This document shows, in pieces, positions 16,915 through 24,739 of a stretch of DNA of 64,000 nucleotides. The notes below the pieces were generated by a model that saw nothing but the letters and a program-made list of their open reading frames with translations, was not told the DNA's origin and did not search any database. The position numbers and the translations under genes were made by a program. How positions within the stretch are numbered: the stretch's first letter is position 1; every line of letters starts with the position of its first letter. Source of the stretch: Aquitalea palustris (GTDB lineage Bacteria > Pseudomonadota > Gammaproteobacteria > Burkholderiales > Chromobacteriaceae); assembly GCF_003693445.1 (NCBI RefSeq), contig NZ_RFAR01000007.1, forward strand, positions 1-64,000. The letters are read 5' to 3'.

Positions 16915-17139
16915 GGCCAGGCTGTCAGTGTCAGGTTTTGGCGCAGACAACAGCGCTCGCTATCATTCATCCTGCTGGTACAGACGGCGCCGGCACGCCG
17001 TTCTTCACCGGCGCGACGCCCTGCTCAGCCACGCTGATGGCTTGATATTCAAATCAGTTTTTCTTGGTTCGCATTGCCATTGGCATGACATATCGTGAAG
17101 CTTCCCGGCACCCCGGTGGTGCTGCTTTACGGAGTTGTC

Positions 17140-18201
17140 ATGCCAAGCCCTCTTACCTTGCCTGTCATCGATTTCAGCCTGCTGGATGGCAGCGCTGGAC
17201 AACGTCAGCAACTGCTGCAACAACTGCGTGGCGCGGCACGCGACCATGGCTTCTTTTATCTGGTCGGCCATGGTATCGCCGCTGACAAGGTGACAGCACT
17301 GCGTCAGGCCGCACGCGCATTTTTTGCCTTGCCAGAGGCTGACAAGCTGGCCATCGACATGGAAAACTCGCCGCATTTTCGCGGCTATACCCGTGCCGGC
17401 GAAGAACGCACCCGCGGGGCTGCCGACTGGCGCGAACAACTGGATATCGGCGCCGAGCGCCCGGCGCGACCAGACCTGGCAGCGCAGGGGCCGTGGTGGC
17501 GGCTGCAAGGCCCCAATCAATGGCCGACGGCCTTGCCGGAACTCAAGCCGGTGCTGCTGGACTGGCAGCAGGAAACCACCCGGCTTTCCATCCGCCTGTT
17601 GCGTGCCTTTGCCGAAGCCCTGCAGCAGCCGGTCGACATTTTCGACGATGCCTTTGTCGAAGCTCCGGTTGAGCATCTGAAAATCATCCGTTATCCGGGC
17701 AGCCAGCAAGGCGCAGCCGGGCAGGGCGTGGGGCCGCACAAGGACGGCGGCTTCCTCACCCTGCTGCTGCAAGACGACAATCAGGACGGCCTGCAAGTGG
17801 AAACCGAGCAGGGCTGGATTGATGCGCCGTCATTGCCGGGCAGCTTCATCGTCAATATCGGCGAATCGCTGGAAATGGCATCCGACGGCTATCTGCGGGC
17901 CAATGTGCATCGCGTACTGAGTCCGCCGGAAGGCAAGGACCGCTTGTCCGTGGCCTTTTTCCTCGGCCCGCGGCTGGATGCCACCATTCCGCTGCTGCAA
18001 CTGCCAGCCGAGCTGGCCGCCGAAGCGCGTGGCCCGGAGGCCGACCCGGATAACCCGCTGTTTTACCGCATTGGTGACAACTATCTCAAAGGGCGGCTGC
18101 GCTCCCATCCCAAGGTAGCCGTCCGACACCATGCCGACCTGCTTTCCCCGCAAGCATTGCAGGCCGCTTCCCTTCCCACTTCCGCAGGAGAATATGCATG
18201 A
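17140..18201 (+). CDS. 2-oxoglutarate/Fe(II) oxygenase, isopenicillin-N-synthase-like family
   Basis: A 353-residue cytoplasmic oxygenase. The N-terminal DIOX_N domain shows LPVIDFSLLDG and DHGFFYLVGHGI. The iron site is visible as HKD in GVGPHKDGGFLTLLLQ (near residue 198) and the distal histidine in RANVHRVLSP (near 258), with the 2-oxoglutarate-binding R in RLSVAFFLGP. ATG 17140 has GGAG upstream; 15 upstream in-frame codons exist but lack a ribosome site. The stop overlaps the next start (ATGA), tying it to a MetQ-like receptor. Substrate unknown; such enzymes hydroxylate small acids or desaturate. Confidence 0.86.
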   Translation: MPSPLTLPVIDFSLLDGSAGQRQQLLQQLRGAARDHGFFYLVGHGIAADKVTALRQAARAFFALPEADKLAIDMENSPHFRGYTRAGEERTRGAADWREQLDIGAERPARPDLAAQGPWWRLQGPNQWPTALPELKPVLLDWQQETTRLSIRLLRAFAEALQQPVDIFDDAFVEAPVEHLKIIRYPGSQQGAAGQGVGPHKDGGFLTLLLQDDNQDGLQVETEQGWIDAPSLPGSFIVNIGESLEMASDGYLRANVHRVLSPPEGKDRLSVAFFLGPRLDATIPLLQLPAELAAEARGPEADPDNPLFYRIGDNYLKGRLRSHPKVAVRHHADLLSPQALQAASLPTSAGEYA

Positions 18202-18977
18202 AACGCGCAAGCCTCTGGCTGGCATTGTTTGGCCTGGCCACCAGCCTCACCGCCCACGCCGAAGTACTGACCATCGGTGCCGAAGCGGTCCCGCATGCCG
18301 AGATTCTGGAGCACGTGAAGCCAGTGCTGGCCAAACAAGGCATTGAGTTGAAAGTGAAGGTGTTCAGCAATGGCCTGCAGGAAAACCTGGCGGTGGCCGG
18401 CAAGGAAATCGATGCCAACTACTTCCAGCACCAGCCCTTTCTGGATAGCTTCAACAAGTCCAAGGGCACCCGGCTGGTGAGCGTGGCGGCCATCCATGTG
18501 GAGCCGTTCGGCGCGTACTCGCACAAGGTCCACAAGGCCAGCGAGCTGCCGGACGGTGCCACCATCGCCATTCCCAACGACCCGTCCAATACCGGCCGCG
18601 CCCTGTTGCTGCTGCACAAGCAGGGCCTGATCAGCCTGAAAGACCCGGCCAACATCCTGTCCGGTGCACGTGACATCAGCAGCAATCCGCACCATTTCAA
18701 GATCAAGGAACTGGAAGCTGCCACCCTGCCACGGGTGCTGGACCAGGTAGACATTGCGCTGATCAATACCAACTACGCGCTGCAAGGCGGGCTGAAGCCC
18801 AAGCGCGATGCGCTGTTCAGCGAAGGCAGCCAGTCGCCTTACGCCAATATCATCGTGTCGCGCGAGGACAACCGCAGCAGCCCGGCGCTGAAAAAACTGG
18901 TGGCGGCGCTATCCACCGACGATGTGCGCCAGTTCATCGACCAGCGTTATCAGGGTGCGGTAGTGCCGGTGTTCTGA
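18198..18977 (+). CDS. MetQ/NlpA-family ABC receptor, copy C
   Basis: A 259-residue periplasmic receptor: signal peptide about 1-21 (TSLTAHA), then EVLTIGAEAVPHAEILEHVK, IDANYFQHQPFLDSF and NDPSNTGRALLLLHKQGLIS. This is closer to classical MetQ than copies A and B (AVPHAEIL motif) but again has no lipobox cysteine. AGGAG precedes the ATG, which overlaps the oxygenase stop. No permease or ATPase follows, so it probably shares MetNI at 2798-4553 or one encoded elsewhere. Confidence 0.9.
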   Translation: MKRASLWLALFGLATSLTAHAEVLTIGAEAVPHAEILEHVKPVLAKQGIELKVKVFSNGLQENLAVAGKEIDANYFQHQPFLDSFNKSKGTRLVSVAAIHVEPFGAYSHKVHKASELPDGATIAIPNDPSNTGRALLLLHKQGLISLKDPANILSGARDISSNPHHFKIKELEAATLPRVLDQVDIALINTNYALQGGLKPKRDALFSEGSQSPYANIIVSREDNRSSPALKKLVAALSTDDVRQFIDQRYQGAVVPVF

Positions 18978-19005
18978 CACTGCGCCCTGATGCCAGCCAG
19001 GCTCT

Positions 19006-19159
19006 TCTCGCTTTCTGGACAGAAAGCGAGGCTCCCTTTCAGGGAAAGGGCGGGGGGATAGGGAATAGACGGGAAGGCTGCGGAATCAATCAGTGAGTCG
19101 AAAGGCCCGGCTTTGCCGGGTCCGGTACAAGCGCACCAAATCACTTGGTCAGCCGCAAG
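19006..19159. repeat. Intergenic repeat, copy 1 (about 150 bp)
   Basis: Direct copy of the sequence at 20737-20888, with a nearly unbroken shared block around GCTCCCTTTCAGGGAAAGGG and further shared blocks GGGAATAGAC, GAAGGCTGCG and AAAGGCCCGGCTTTGCCGGG. It contains three small hairpins (CTCGCTTTC/GAAAGCGAG, CCCTTTC/GAAAGGG, GGCCCGGC/GCCGGG). Non-coding. The two copies flank the ATPase and permease genes of the cystine-type transporter. Confidence 0.85.
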
Positions 19160-19194
19160 AAAGGCGTCCCCCTCACGGCGGACGCCTTTGTTTT
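19160..19194 (+). terminator. Terminator between convergent genes
   Basis: Ten-bp perfect stem AAAGGCGTCC / GGACGCCTTT with a ten-base loop and a GTTTTATT tail on the plus strand. It closes the oxygenase-MetQ operon and may also serve the minus-strand transporter gene ending at 19216, although the minus-strand tail is poor in T. Confidence 0.8.
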
Positions 19195-19215
19195 ATTGAC
19201 TGACAGCGCAGGGTT

Positions 19216-19980
19216 TTACCAGTCTTCCGGCAGGCCTTCCTTCAGCGTGGACACATAGCTGGCGGTGCGCGGGTTTTGTGGCTGCAAGAACAACTGGCGG
19301 CTGCTGCCTTGCTCCACGATGCGGCCATCTTCCAGAAACACCACGGTGTCGGCCAGGGTAGCTGCCAGTCGCAGGTCGTGGGTGGCAATCAGCATGGTCA
19401 TCTTGTTGGCAGCCAGTTGGCGCAACACCGCCACCACTTCGCTGGCCAGCTCCGGGTCCAGGGCCGAGGTGGGCTCATCACACAGCAGCAGGCCGGGCGA
19501 CTGGGCCAGGGCGCGGGCGATGGCCACCCGTTGCTGCTGGCCACCGGACAGAGTGCCGGGCCAGGCATCCGCCTTGTGCGCCATGCCTACTTGTTGCAGC
19601 AGCTCACGGGCGCGGGCCTCGGCCTGGGCACGCGGCCATTTCTTCACCACCAGCAGGCCTTCCATCACGTTTTCCAGCGCGGTGCGGTGCGGAAACAGCT
19701 GGAAGTTCTGGAACACCATGCCGGTTTGCAGGCGCAGGCGATGAATGTCCTGACGGCCCGGCTGCGCATGGCCATGGCCAAACTGCAGGCTGGCATCGCC
19801 CAGGGTAATCTGCCCGGCGCTGGGGATTTCCAGCAGGTTGATGCAGCGCAGCAGGGTGCTCTTGCCACTGCCGGACGGGCCGATCAGCGCCGTCACCTGG
19901 CCTGGGGCCACCTGCAGTGACACGTCCTTGAGCACGTGCTGGCTGCCAAAATGCTTGTCAATATTATGCAGTTGAATCAT
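19216..19980 (-). CDS. Polar amino acid ABC ATPase, cystine-type
   Basis: A 254-residue ATPase of the HisP/GlnQ/TcyN class. Walker A GPSGSGKSTLLRCINLLE (about 33-50), signature LSGGQQQRVAIARAL (about 145-159) and Walker B LLLCDEPTSALDPE are intact. A small insertion FGHGHAQPGRQD near residue 70 is typical of the TcyN/YecC subgroup. ATG 19980 has GGAG upstream and overlaps the permease stop by four bases (ATGA). With the permease and the receptor at 20939 it would import cystine or a related sulfur amino acid. Confidence 0.9.
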   Translation of the reverse strand: MIQLHNIDKHFGSQHVLKDVSLQVAPGQVTALIGPSGSGKSTLLRCINLLEIPSAGQITLGDASLQFGHGHAQPGRQDIHRLRLQTGMVFQNFQLFPHRTALENVMEGLLVVKKWPRAQAEARARELLQQVGMAHKADAWPGTLSGGQQQRVAIARALAQSPGLLLCDEPTSALDPELASEVVAVLRQLAANKMTMLIATHDLRLAATLADTVVFLEDGRIVEQGSSRQLFLQPQNPRTASYVSTLKEGLPEDW

Positions 19981-20657
19981 TTCGTCTCCTGGGCCTGGTG
20001 CAGGTGCTGGCCAAAGCGGGCTTCCAGCTTTTGCTGGCCGGCGGACAGCACGGAGCTGAACGCAAGGTAGATCAGCGCGGTTTCGGTATACAGGATCAGC
20101 GGTTCATAGGTGACCGAGGCAATGCGCTGCGCGGCCTGGAAGATTTCCGGCACGGTCAGCACTGCGGCCAGCGAGGTGTCCTTGATCAGCGAGATAAAGG
20201 TATTGGCCAGGGGCGGCACGGCTACGCGGCTGGCCTGCGGCAGGATGGTGCGGCGCATGGCCTGGGCCCAGGTCAGGCCGATGGAGTAGGCGGCTTCCCA
20301 TTGGCCGCGCGGTACCGCCAGCAGTGCAGCGCGGATCACTTCCGAAGTGTAAGCCCCTACATTCAGCGAAAAGCCGATGACAGCAGCGGGCAAGGGGTCG
20401 AACACGATGCCGGCCTTGGGCAGGCCGTAAAAAATCAGGAACAGCTGTACCAGCAAGGGCGTGCCGCGAATCAGCCACACATAAAAGCGGAAGCCGTCCG
20501 CCAGCGGCTTGGGGCCATACAGCCGCACCAGTGCGGTGACAAAGCCCAGCGACAGGCCGCAGGCAAAGGACAGCAGGGTAAGCGGTACGGTGAACACCAG
20601 CCCTGCATATAGCAGTGGCGGCAGGGACTCCACCATCAGTTTCAACCATTCAGGCAT
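19977..20657 (-). CDS. Polar amino acid ABC permease, cystine-type
   Basis: A 226-residue permease of the HisM/TcyL family with about five hydrophobic segments; the family block YVWLIRGTPLLVQLFLIFYG is near residue 60 and the EAA loop EAAYSIGLTWAQAMRRTILP near 121. GGAG precedes ATG 20657. It is separated from its receptor gene by 281 bases that contain a terminator-like hairpin and a repeat copy, which likely lowers its expression relative to the receptor. Confidence 0.9.
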   Translation of the reverse strand: MPEWLKLMVESLPPLLYAGLVFTVPLTLLSFACGLSLGFVTALVRLYGPKPLADGFRFYVWLIRGTPLLVQLFLIFYGLPKAGIVFDPLPAAVIGFSLNVGAYTSEVIRAALLAVPRGQWEAAYSIGLTWAQAMRRTILPQASRVAVPPLANTFISLIKDTSLAAVLTVPEIFQAAQRIASVTYEPLILYTETALIYLAFSSVLSAGQQKLEARFGQHLHQAQETK

Positions 20658-20692
20658 GTGCCGACTCCATGATTGTTATTGTGCGGTGCAAA

Positions 20693-20716
20693 AAAACTTG
20701 CCCCGTAGGACGGGGC
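20693..20716 (-). terminator. Minus-strand terminator/attenuator inside the cystine-type operon
   Basis: Seven-bp stem GCCCCGT / ACGGGGC with three-base loop (20700-20716), followed on the minus strand by AAG and seven T. It sits between receptor and permease genes, 36 bases before the permease start, so it would let only part of the transcripts continue. Confidence 0.7.
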
Positions 20717-20736
20717 GGCAGATTTTGACAAAACCC

Positions 20737-20888
20737 TCTCGTTTTCCGAAAGGAAAGCGAGGCTCCCTTTCAGGGAAAGGGCGGGGGGGTAGGGAATAGA
20801 CCGGAAGGCTGCGAAAGCAATAACTTGGCCGAAAGGCCCGGCTTTGCCGGGGCCAGTGAAACCGTACCCAATCACTTTGTCCGCAGCC
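20737..20888. repeat. Intergenic repeat, copy 2 (about 150 bp)
   Basis: Second copy of the repeat at 19006-19159, same orientation, inside the cystine-type operon. It is bracketed by two identical 17-base hairpins (20700-20716 and 20893-20909, GCCCCGTAGGACGGGGC), which copy 1 lacks. Confidence 0.85.
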
Positions 20889-20892
20889 TGCT

Positions 20893-20909
20893 GCCCCGTA
20901 GGACGGGGC
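20893..20909. repeat. Second copy of the 17-base hairpin
   Basis: GCCCCGTAGGACGGGGC, identical to 20700-20716, 30 bases past the receptor stop on the minus strand. It has no T run, so it is more likely an mRNA 3' end protector than a terminator. Confidence 0.65.
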
Positions 20910-20938
20910 AGGTTGACACTCCGTGCGAGGGGGATCGC

Positions 20939-21697
20939 TCAGTGCGACACGTCTTCGCCAAAGTATTTGAAGGAAATCTTCTGGTAAGTGCCGTCCGTCT
21001 TGATGTCAGCCAGTGCCTTGTTGATGGCGGCCTGCAGCTGCGGGTTGCCCTTGCGGAAAATGATGCCGGAGAAGTCGGCGTCCTTTTCGGTGGCGGCAAT
21101 GCGCAGCTTGGAGTTGGGCTGGTGCTTCTTGTAATCCAGGAAGGACAGGCTGTCGTTGATGGTGGCATCCACGCGGCCGGAGGCCAGCAGTTCCAGCGAA
21201 TCGTTAAAGCCTTGTACCGGGACGACTTCTGCACCGAAGGATTGCGCCAGCTTGCCGAAGTTGCTGGTCAGGGTGTTGGCGGACTTCCTGCCTTTGAGGT
21301 CGGCAAAGCTCTTGATGGGGCTGTTGCCATTCACGATCAGCGCGGCCTTGGAGGCGATGTAGGCGCTGGAGAAGTCGTACTTGGCCTTGCGCGCATCGGT
21401 GATCGACACCTCGTTGGCTACGGTGTCGTAACGGTTGGCATCCAGGCCGGCAATCAGGCCGTCCCATTTGCCTTCGATGAATTCGGCTTTCACGCCCAGC
21501 TTGGCGGCTACGGCCTGGGCAATCTCTACATCAAAACCCACCAGCTTGCCGCTGGTATCGTGATAGGTAAACGGGGCGTAAGTGCCTTCGGTGCCCACGC
21601 GAATCACGCCGGCGGATTTGATCTTGGCCAGGTCTTCAGCAGCGGCAAGGCCGGGCAGGACGGTGGCGAGCAGGGCGGCAATGGCAAATCGTTTCAC
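20939..21697 (-). CDS. Polar amino acid ABC receptor, cystine-type (SBP_bac_3)
   Basis: A 252-residue periplasmic receptor. GTG 21697 is chosen because CAGGAGTACATT precedes it and it opens a clean signal peptide (VKRFAIAALLATVLPGLAAA); the longer ATG frame to 21739 adds 14 hydrophilic residues. The mature part shows GVIRVGTEGTYAPFTYHD, GKLVGFDVEIAQAVA and GRVDATINDSLSFLDYKK, typical of FliY/TcyJ-type cystine receptors. Ligand assignment is by family only. First gene of the operon with permease and ATPase downstream. Confidence 0.9.
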   Translation of the reverse strand: MKRFAIAALLATVLPGLAAAEDLAKIKSAGVIRVGTEGTYAPFTYHDTSGKLVGFDVEIAQAVAAKLGVKAEFIEGKWDGLIAGLDANRYDTVANEVSITDARKAKYDFSSAYIASKAALIVNGNSPIKSFADLKGRKSANTLTSNFGKLAQSFGAEVVPVQGFNDSLELLASGRVDATINDSLSFLDYKKHQPNSKLRIAATEKDADFSGIIFRKGNPQLQAAINKALADIKTDGTYQKISFKYFGEDVSH

Positions 21698-21997
21698 AAT
21701 GTACTCCTGGCTGTTTTTGTCGTGATGTATTGCCGCCATCCGGCGGCCTGCGGCGACTATATCAAGCAGGCTTTATTCTCAATAAACAAGAAAAATCACA
21801 TTGCTAATCATGAAAATGAATAAGCAGGGCTGCATGGTGGTGATGATCAGCGGCGGAGCGATCGGGCTGCGCGCCGCTGACAATGGCGCGCCGACGCGAC
21901 AGTGCAAGCAGTACGGCAAGCAGGCATGGCGGCCCTGGCCGGAATGCGAATGCGCTGCGGCGCTGCACCCAGCAGTGTTGCGTAAGCCAGTCGCGCC

Positions 21998-23161
21998 CTA
22001 GCGCAGGGCGCTGATTTCACCCAGACGGATCAGCCGGGCACGGATGATGTTGCGGCTGATGCCCAGCAGGCGGGCTGCCTGCACCTGGTTGCGGTGGCAG
22101 TAGTTATAGGCGGCGCGGATGATGCTGCTTTCGATGTCTTCATACAGATTGCTGCCATTGGCCTCGAACAGCGCTTGCAGTGCCTGCTGCAATTGCTGGT
22201 GAGCATCGTCACTGCCGCTAGCGCCAGCCAGCGGTGGCTGGCTGCTGCGTTCATTGCGCCGGTTCAGCTGTAGTGAGGACAGCTGCAGGTCTTCGCTGCG
22301 CACCACATGGTGCTTGCAGATCAGCAAGGCATGATGGATGACGTTTTCCAGCTCGCGGATATTGCCCGGCCACGGGTGCTGTAGCAGCTTGCGTTCGGCT
22401 TCGGCATGCAGGGTGATGTCGCCATAACCCAGGCGCTGGCGGTATTCGTCGACAAAGTGGTGGGCCAGCGGCAGGATGTCGCCGGGGCGGTCGCGCAGCG
22501 CCGGCAAGGCCAGGTGAGCCACTCGCAGCCGGTAGAACAGGTCCTCGCGGAAATGGCCGGCGGCCACGGCTTCTTCCAGCCGCACATTGGTGGCGGCAAT
22601 CACCCGCACATTGATGGGAATGGGCTTGCGCGAGCCCAGCCGCACCACCTCGCGCTCCTGCAGGATGCGCAGTAATTTCACCTGGATGTTCAGCGGCAAG
22701 TCGCCGATTTCATCCAGAAACACCGTTCCGCCATTAGCGGCCTCGAACCAGCCGGGCTTGGAGGCAAAGGCGCCGGTAAATGCGCCTTTTTCATGGCCAA
22801 ACAGCTCGCTTTCCACCAGTGATTCGGAAAACGCGCCGCAATTGACCGCGACAAAGGGCTGATCTGCCCGCTGGCTCAGTGCATGCACATGACGGGCGAT
22901 CAGCTCCTTGCCAGTGCCGGTTTCGCCGATGATCAGCACATTGGCGTCGCTGGGGGCAATCAGCTGTATCCGCGCCAGCAGGGCGGTGGATTGCGGGTCT
23001 TCAAACACCTGTGCCGTGGCGCGGATGGAGGTGGTGAGGCTTTGCCGGTTCGGCAGGGTGATCAGGGGCATGGCCGGGCCTTGTGCTGGCTCGGCCCACC
23101 GGGCCGATGCGGGTTTCAGGAATAAAACGTCGGTGTCGGATAGTTGCGAATCAAAGCCCAT
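21998..23161 (-). CDS. sfnR: Sigma54-dependent activator, SfnR-like
   Basis: A 387-residue enhancer-binding protein. The AAA+ domain has Walker A GETGTGKE (79-86), the sigma54-contact loop GAFTGA (126-131) and Walker B GGTVFLDEIGD (144-154), and a Fis-type helix-turn-helix ends the protein (NQVQAARLLGISRNIIRARL). Only about 55 residues precede the AAA+ domain, so there is no receiver, PAS or GAF sensor, a feature shared with SfnR of Pseudomonas putida. ATG 23161 is preceded by AAAGGAGTTAGGGG and overlaps the upstream SfnB-like gene by 46 bases. Likely target: the dyads upstream of 9548, 24740 and 31004. Its activity is probably set by its own synthesis under sulfate limitation, as known for SfnR. 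Confidence 0.87.
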   Translation of the reverse strand: MGFDSQLSDTDVLFLKPASARWAEPAQGPAMPLITLPNRQSLTTSIRATAQVFEDPQSTALLARIQLIAPSDANVLIIGETGTGKELIARHVHALSQRADQPFVAVNCGAFSESLVESELFGHEKGAFTGAFASKPGWFEAANGGTVFLDEIGDLPLNIQVKLLRILQEREVVRLGSRKPIPINVRVIAATNVRLEEAVAAGHFREDLFYRLRVAHLALPALRDRPGDILPLAHHFVDEYRQRLGYGDITLHAEAERKLLQHPWPGNIRELENVIHHALLICKHHVVRSEDLQLSSLQLNRRNERSSQPPLAGASGSDDAHQQLQQALQALFEANGSNLYEDIESSIIRAAYNYCHRNQVQAARLLGISRNIIRARLIRLGEISALR

Positions 23162-24324
23162 TCCCCTAACTCCTTTAATTTGTAATCAACCGGATCGTGC
23201 AAGGTGTGGGTGCGCAGATTGCGCCAGTGCCGGTCCAGACGCAGTCCGGCATGGGTAGCGCGCGCGCCAGTTACCTCGAACATCTGACAGGCCAGGTTCA
23301 GCCCCATCCGGGTGGCGGCCACCTTGGCCGCCGCAATATTCATCGCCACTTCGCCGCGTTCGCTTTCGCTCAGCGCCTCGCCACGGGCCAGTGCCTCCAC
23401 CAGCCGGGCACCCGCCCGGTCGGTGAGGGCGCGCACGCTTTCCAGGCCCACCCAGAATTCGCCGTAATGCCCCAGGATGTAGGGGTCTTCGTGGGTGTGG
23501 TCTACCTGCGCCGCCTGCCAGGGGCGCGCCTCGTGCAGGGTGTAGTGCCGGGCTTCTTCAAAAGCGCCTTCGGCAATGCCCAGATAGATATTGGTGAGGA
23601 TCAGCTGCGCCAGCAGTGGCCGCAGGCAGGAGCGCGGCGTGGTGAGCGGGCCGGGCGTATCGAGAATTTCATTGTTTTCGATACGTACCTTTTCAAAGTG
23701 CACGCTGCCGCTATCCGTCTGGCGCTGGCCGATATTGTTCCAGTCCTGCTGCACGCTGATACCGCTGCGCCCGGTGGGGATGGCGGCCACCACCAATTGC
23801 CCGCCCGGCTGGCTGCGGGCGGAGACCACCAGCATTTGCGAATCCAGCGCGCCGGAGCAAAAGCTTTTCTGTCCGGAAAATTCGTGCCAGCCGGCCAGGC
23901 GCTTGCTGATGGTGCGCTCGTCCAGCGGATTGAGCGCATTGCCCCAGAACCAGTGTTGCCGGGTGGTGATTTCATGCCAGGGCTGCCACTGTTCCGGCCG
24001 GCCAAACAGCTCCACCGTGGCCAGCATCAGGTGGTGAAAGGCAAACACATGCGCCACCGAGCTGTCGGCCTTGGCAAATTCGCGTACCACCAGCAGCGTC
24101 TCCTGCCAGTTGGCACCCATGCCGCCAAACTCACGGGCAATGGACAAGCCGAGCAGGCCGCTGGCGCGGATGGCATCGCGTTCTGCCTTGGGTGTGCCGC
24201 CGGCGTGGTCGCGTTCTGCTGCGGTAGCCGCAAACTGACTGGCCAGTTGCTGCGCCAGCAGCAGCGCCGAGGCTGGCGTGCTGGCGGTTTGCGGTGCTGC
24301 CAGCAGGTGGTGGGGGAAATTCAA
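23116..24324 (-). CDS. SfnB/DszC-type flavin-dependent monooxygenase, copy 3
   Basis: A 402-residue acyl-CoA-dehydrogenase-fold protein. Blocks: LGLSIAREFGGMGANWQETL, SSVAHVFAFHHLMLATVELF, GQKSFCSGALDS, DWNNIGQRQTDSGSV and the C-terminal RHWRNLRTHTLHDPVDYKLK. The frame is open to 24552 but that stretch is AT-richer, intergenic-looking sequence. TTG 24324 is preferred: AAGGA lies seven bases before it, and it gives the same length as its paralogue at 24740 (393). GTG 24330 is too near the ribosome site. The gene overlaps the activator gene and is divergent from copy 4, which it resembles more than copies 1 and 2. Confidence 0.84.
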   Translation of the reverse strand: MNFPHHLLAAPQTASTPASALLLAQQLASQFAATAAERDHAGGTPKAERDAIRASGLLGLSIAREFGGMGANWQETLLVVREFAKADSSVAHVFAFHHLMLATVELFGRPEQWQPWHEITTRQHWFWGNALNPLDERTISKRLAGWHEFSGQKSFCSGALDSQMLVVSARSQPGGQLVVAAIPTGRSGISVQQDWNNIGQRQTDSGSVHFEKVRIENNEILDTPGPLTTPRSCLRPLLAQLILTNIYLGIAEGAFEEARHYTLHEARPWQAAQVDHTHEDPYILGHYGEFWVGLESVRALTDRAGARLVEALARGEALSESERGEVAMNIAAAKVAATRMGLNLACQMFEVTGARATHAGLRLDRHWRNLRTHTLHDPVDYKLKELGEWALIRNYPTPTFYS

Positions 24325-24472
24325 GAGCACATCCTTTATCAATCGGCGATTTCCTATCAAACAGCACAGATTTGGCGATGTTATTGGCGCGATGTAAACC
24401 AAGGATTTGTCAGGAATATATCTGTAATTTGAATTAGCCTGCAGCAGGCTCTTATCGGGAGTGACTGAGTGC

Positions 24473-24551
24473 TGCTGCATGGACAGCACGGTGTTTATTG
24501 ACTGCTGCATAGGCAGCAGTGCGGCATGCCTTATCTGCTGCTTGAGCAGCA
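24473..24551 (+). promoter_or_regulatory. Three phased activator (UAS) dyads in the divergent region
   Basis: Dyads TGCTGC-N4-GCAGCA at 24473-24488 (one mismatch), 24503-24518 (perfect, arms extend to 8 bp) and 24536-24551 (perfect). Start-to-start spacings are 30 and 33 bp, about three helical turns each, so all lie on the same DNA face. They precede the sigma54 promoter at 24591. The site set could also serve the divergent gene at 24324, whose own promoter I could not identify. Confidence 0.7.
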
Positions 24552-24590
24552 ATTAACAGCTGAAATGATATTTTTGCGGCTTGATTCAGC

Positions 24591-24606
24591 TGGCATGCAA
24601 CGTGCT
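24591..24606 (+). promoter_or_regulatory. Sigma54 (-24/-12) promoter of the SfnB-ribB operon
   Basis: TGGCATG-CAAC-GTGCT keeps the invariant GG and GC with correct spacing; two positions deviate from consensus. It lies 133 bases before ATG 24740. The rest of the 415-bp gap 24325-24739 holds the dyads and an AT-rich leader in which I see no further gene. Confidence 0.7.
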
Positions 24607-24739
24607 ATTGAATAGCGGGAAAAACCGCTAAAGGTTTTATTTCAGCCTCAGGTAATCACATGCACAGCCATTCATTCACTACCGAATATGTTTTATTCGC
24701 CACACCGCACAGTCTGCTTCGCCAGGCAAAGGAGGGCGC

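Noticed and set aside
24380-24410. Minus-strand sigma54-like element TGGTTTACATCGCGC before the SfnB gene at 24324
   Set aside because: Only the GG and GC pairs fit; the rest of the consensus does not match. The minus-strand promoter remains unassigned.
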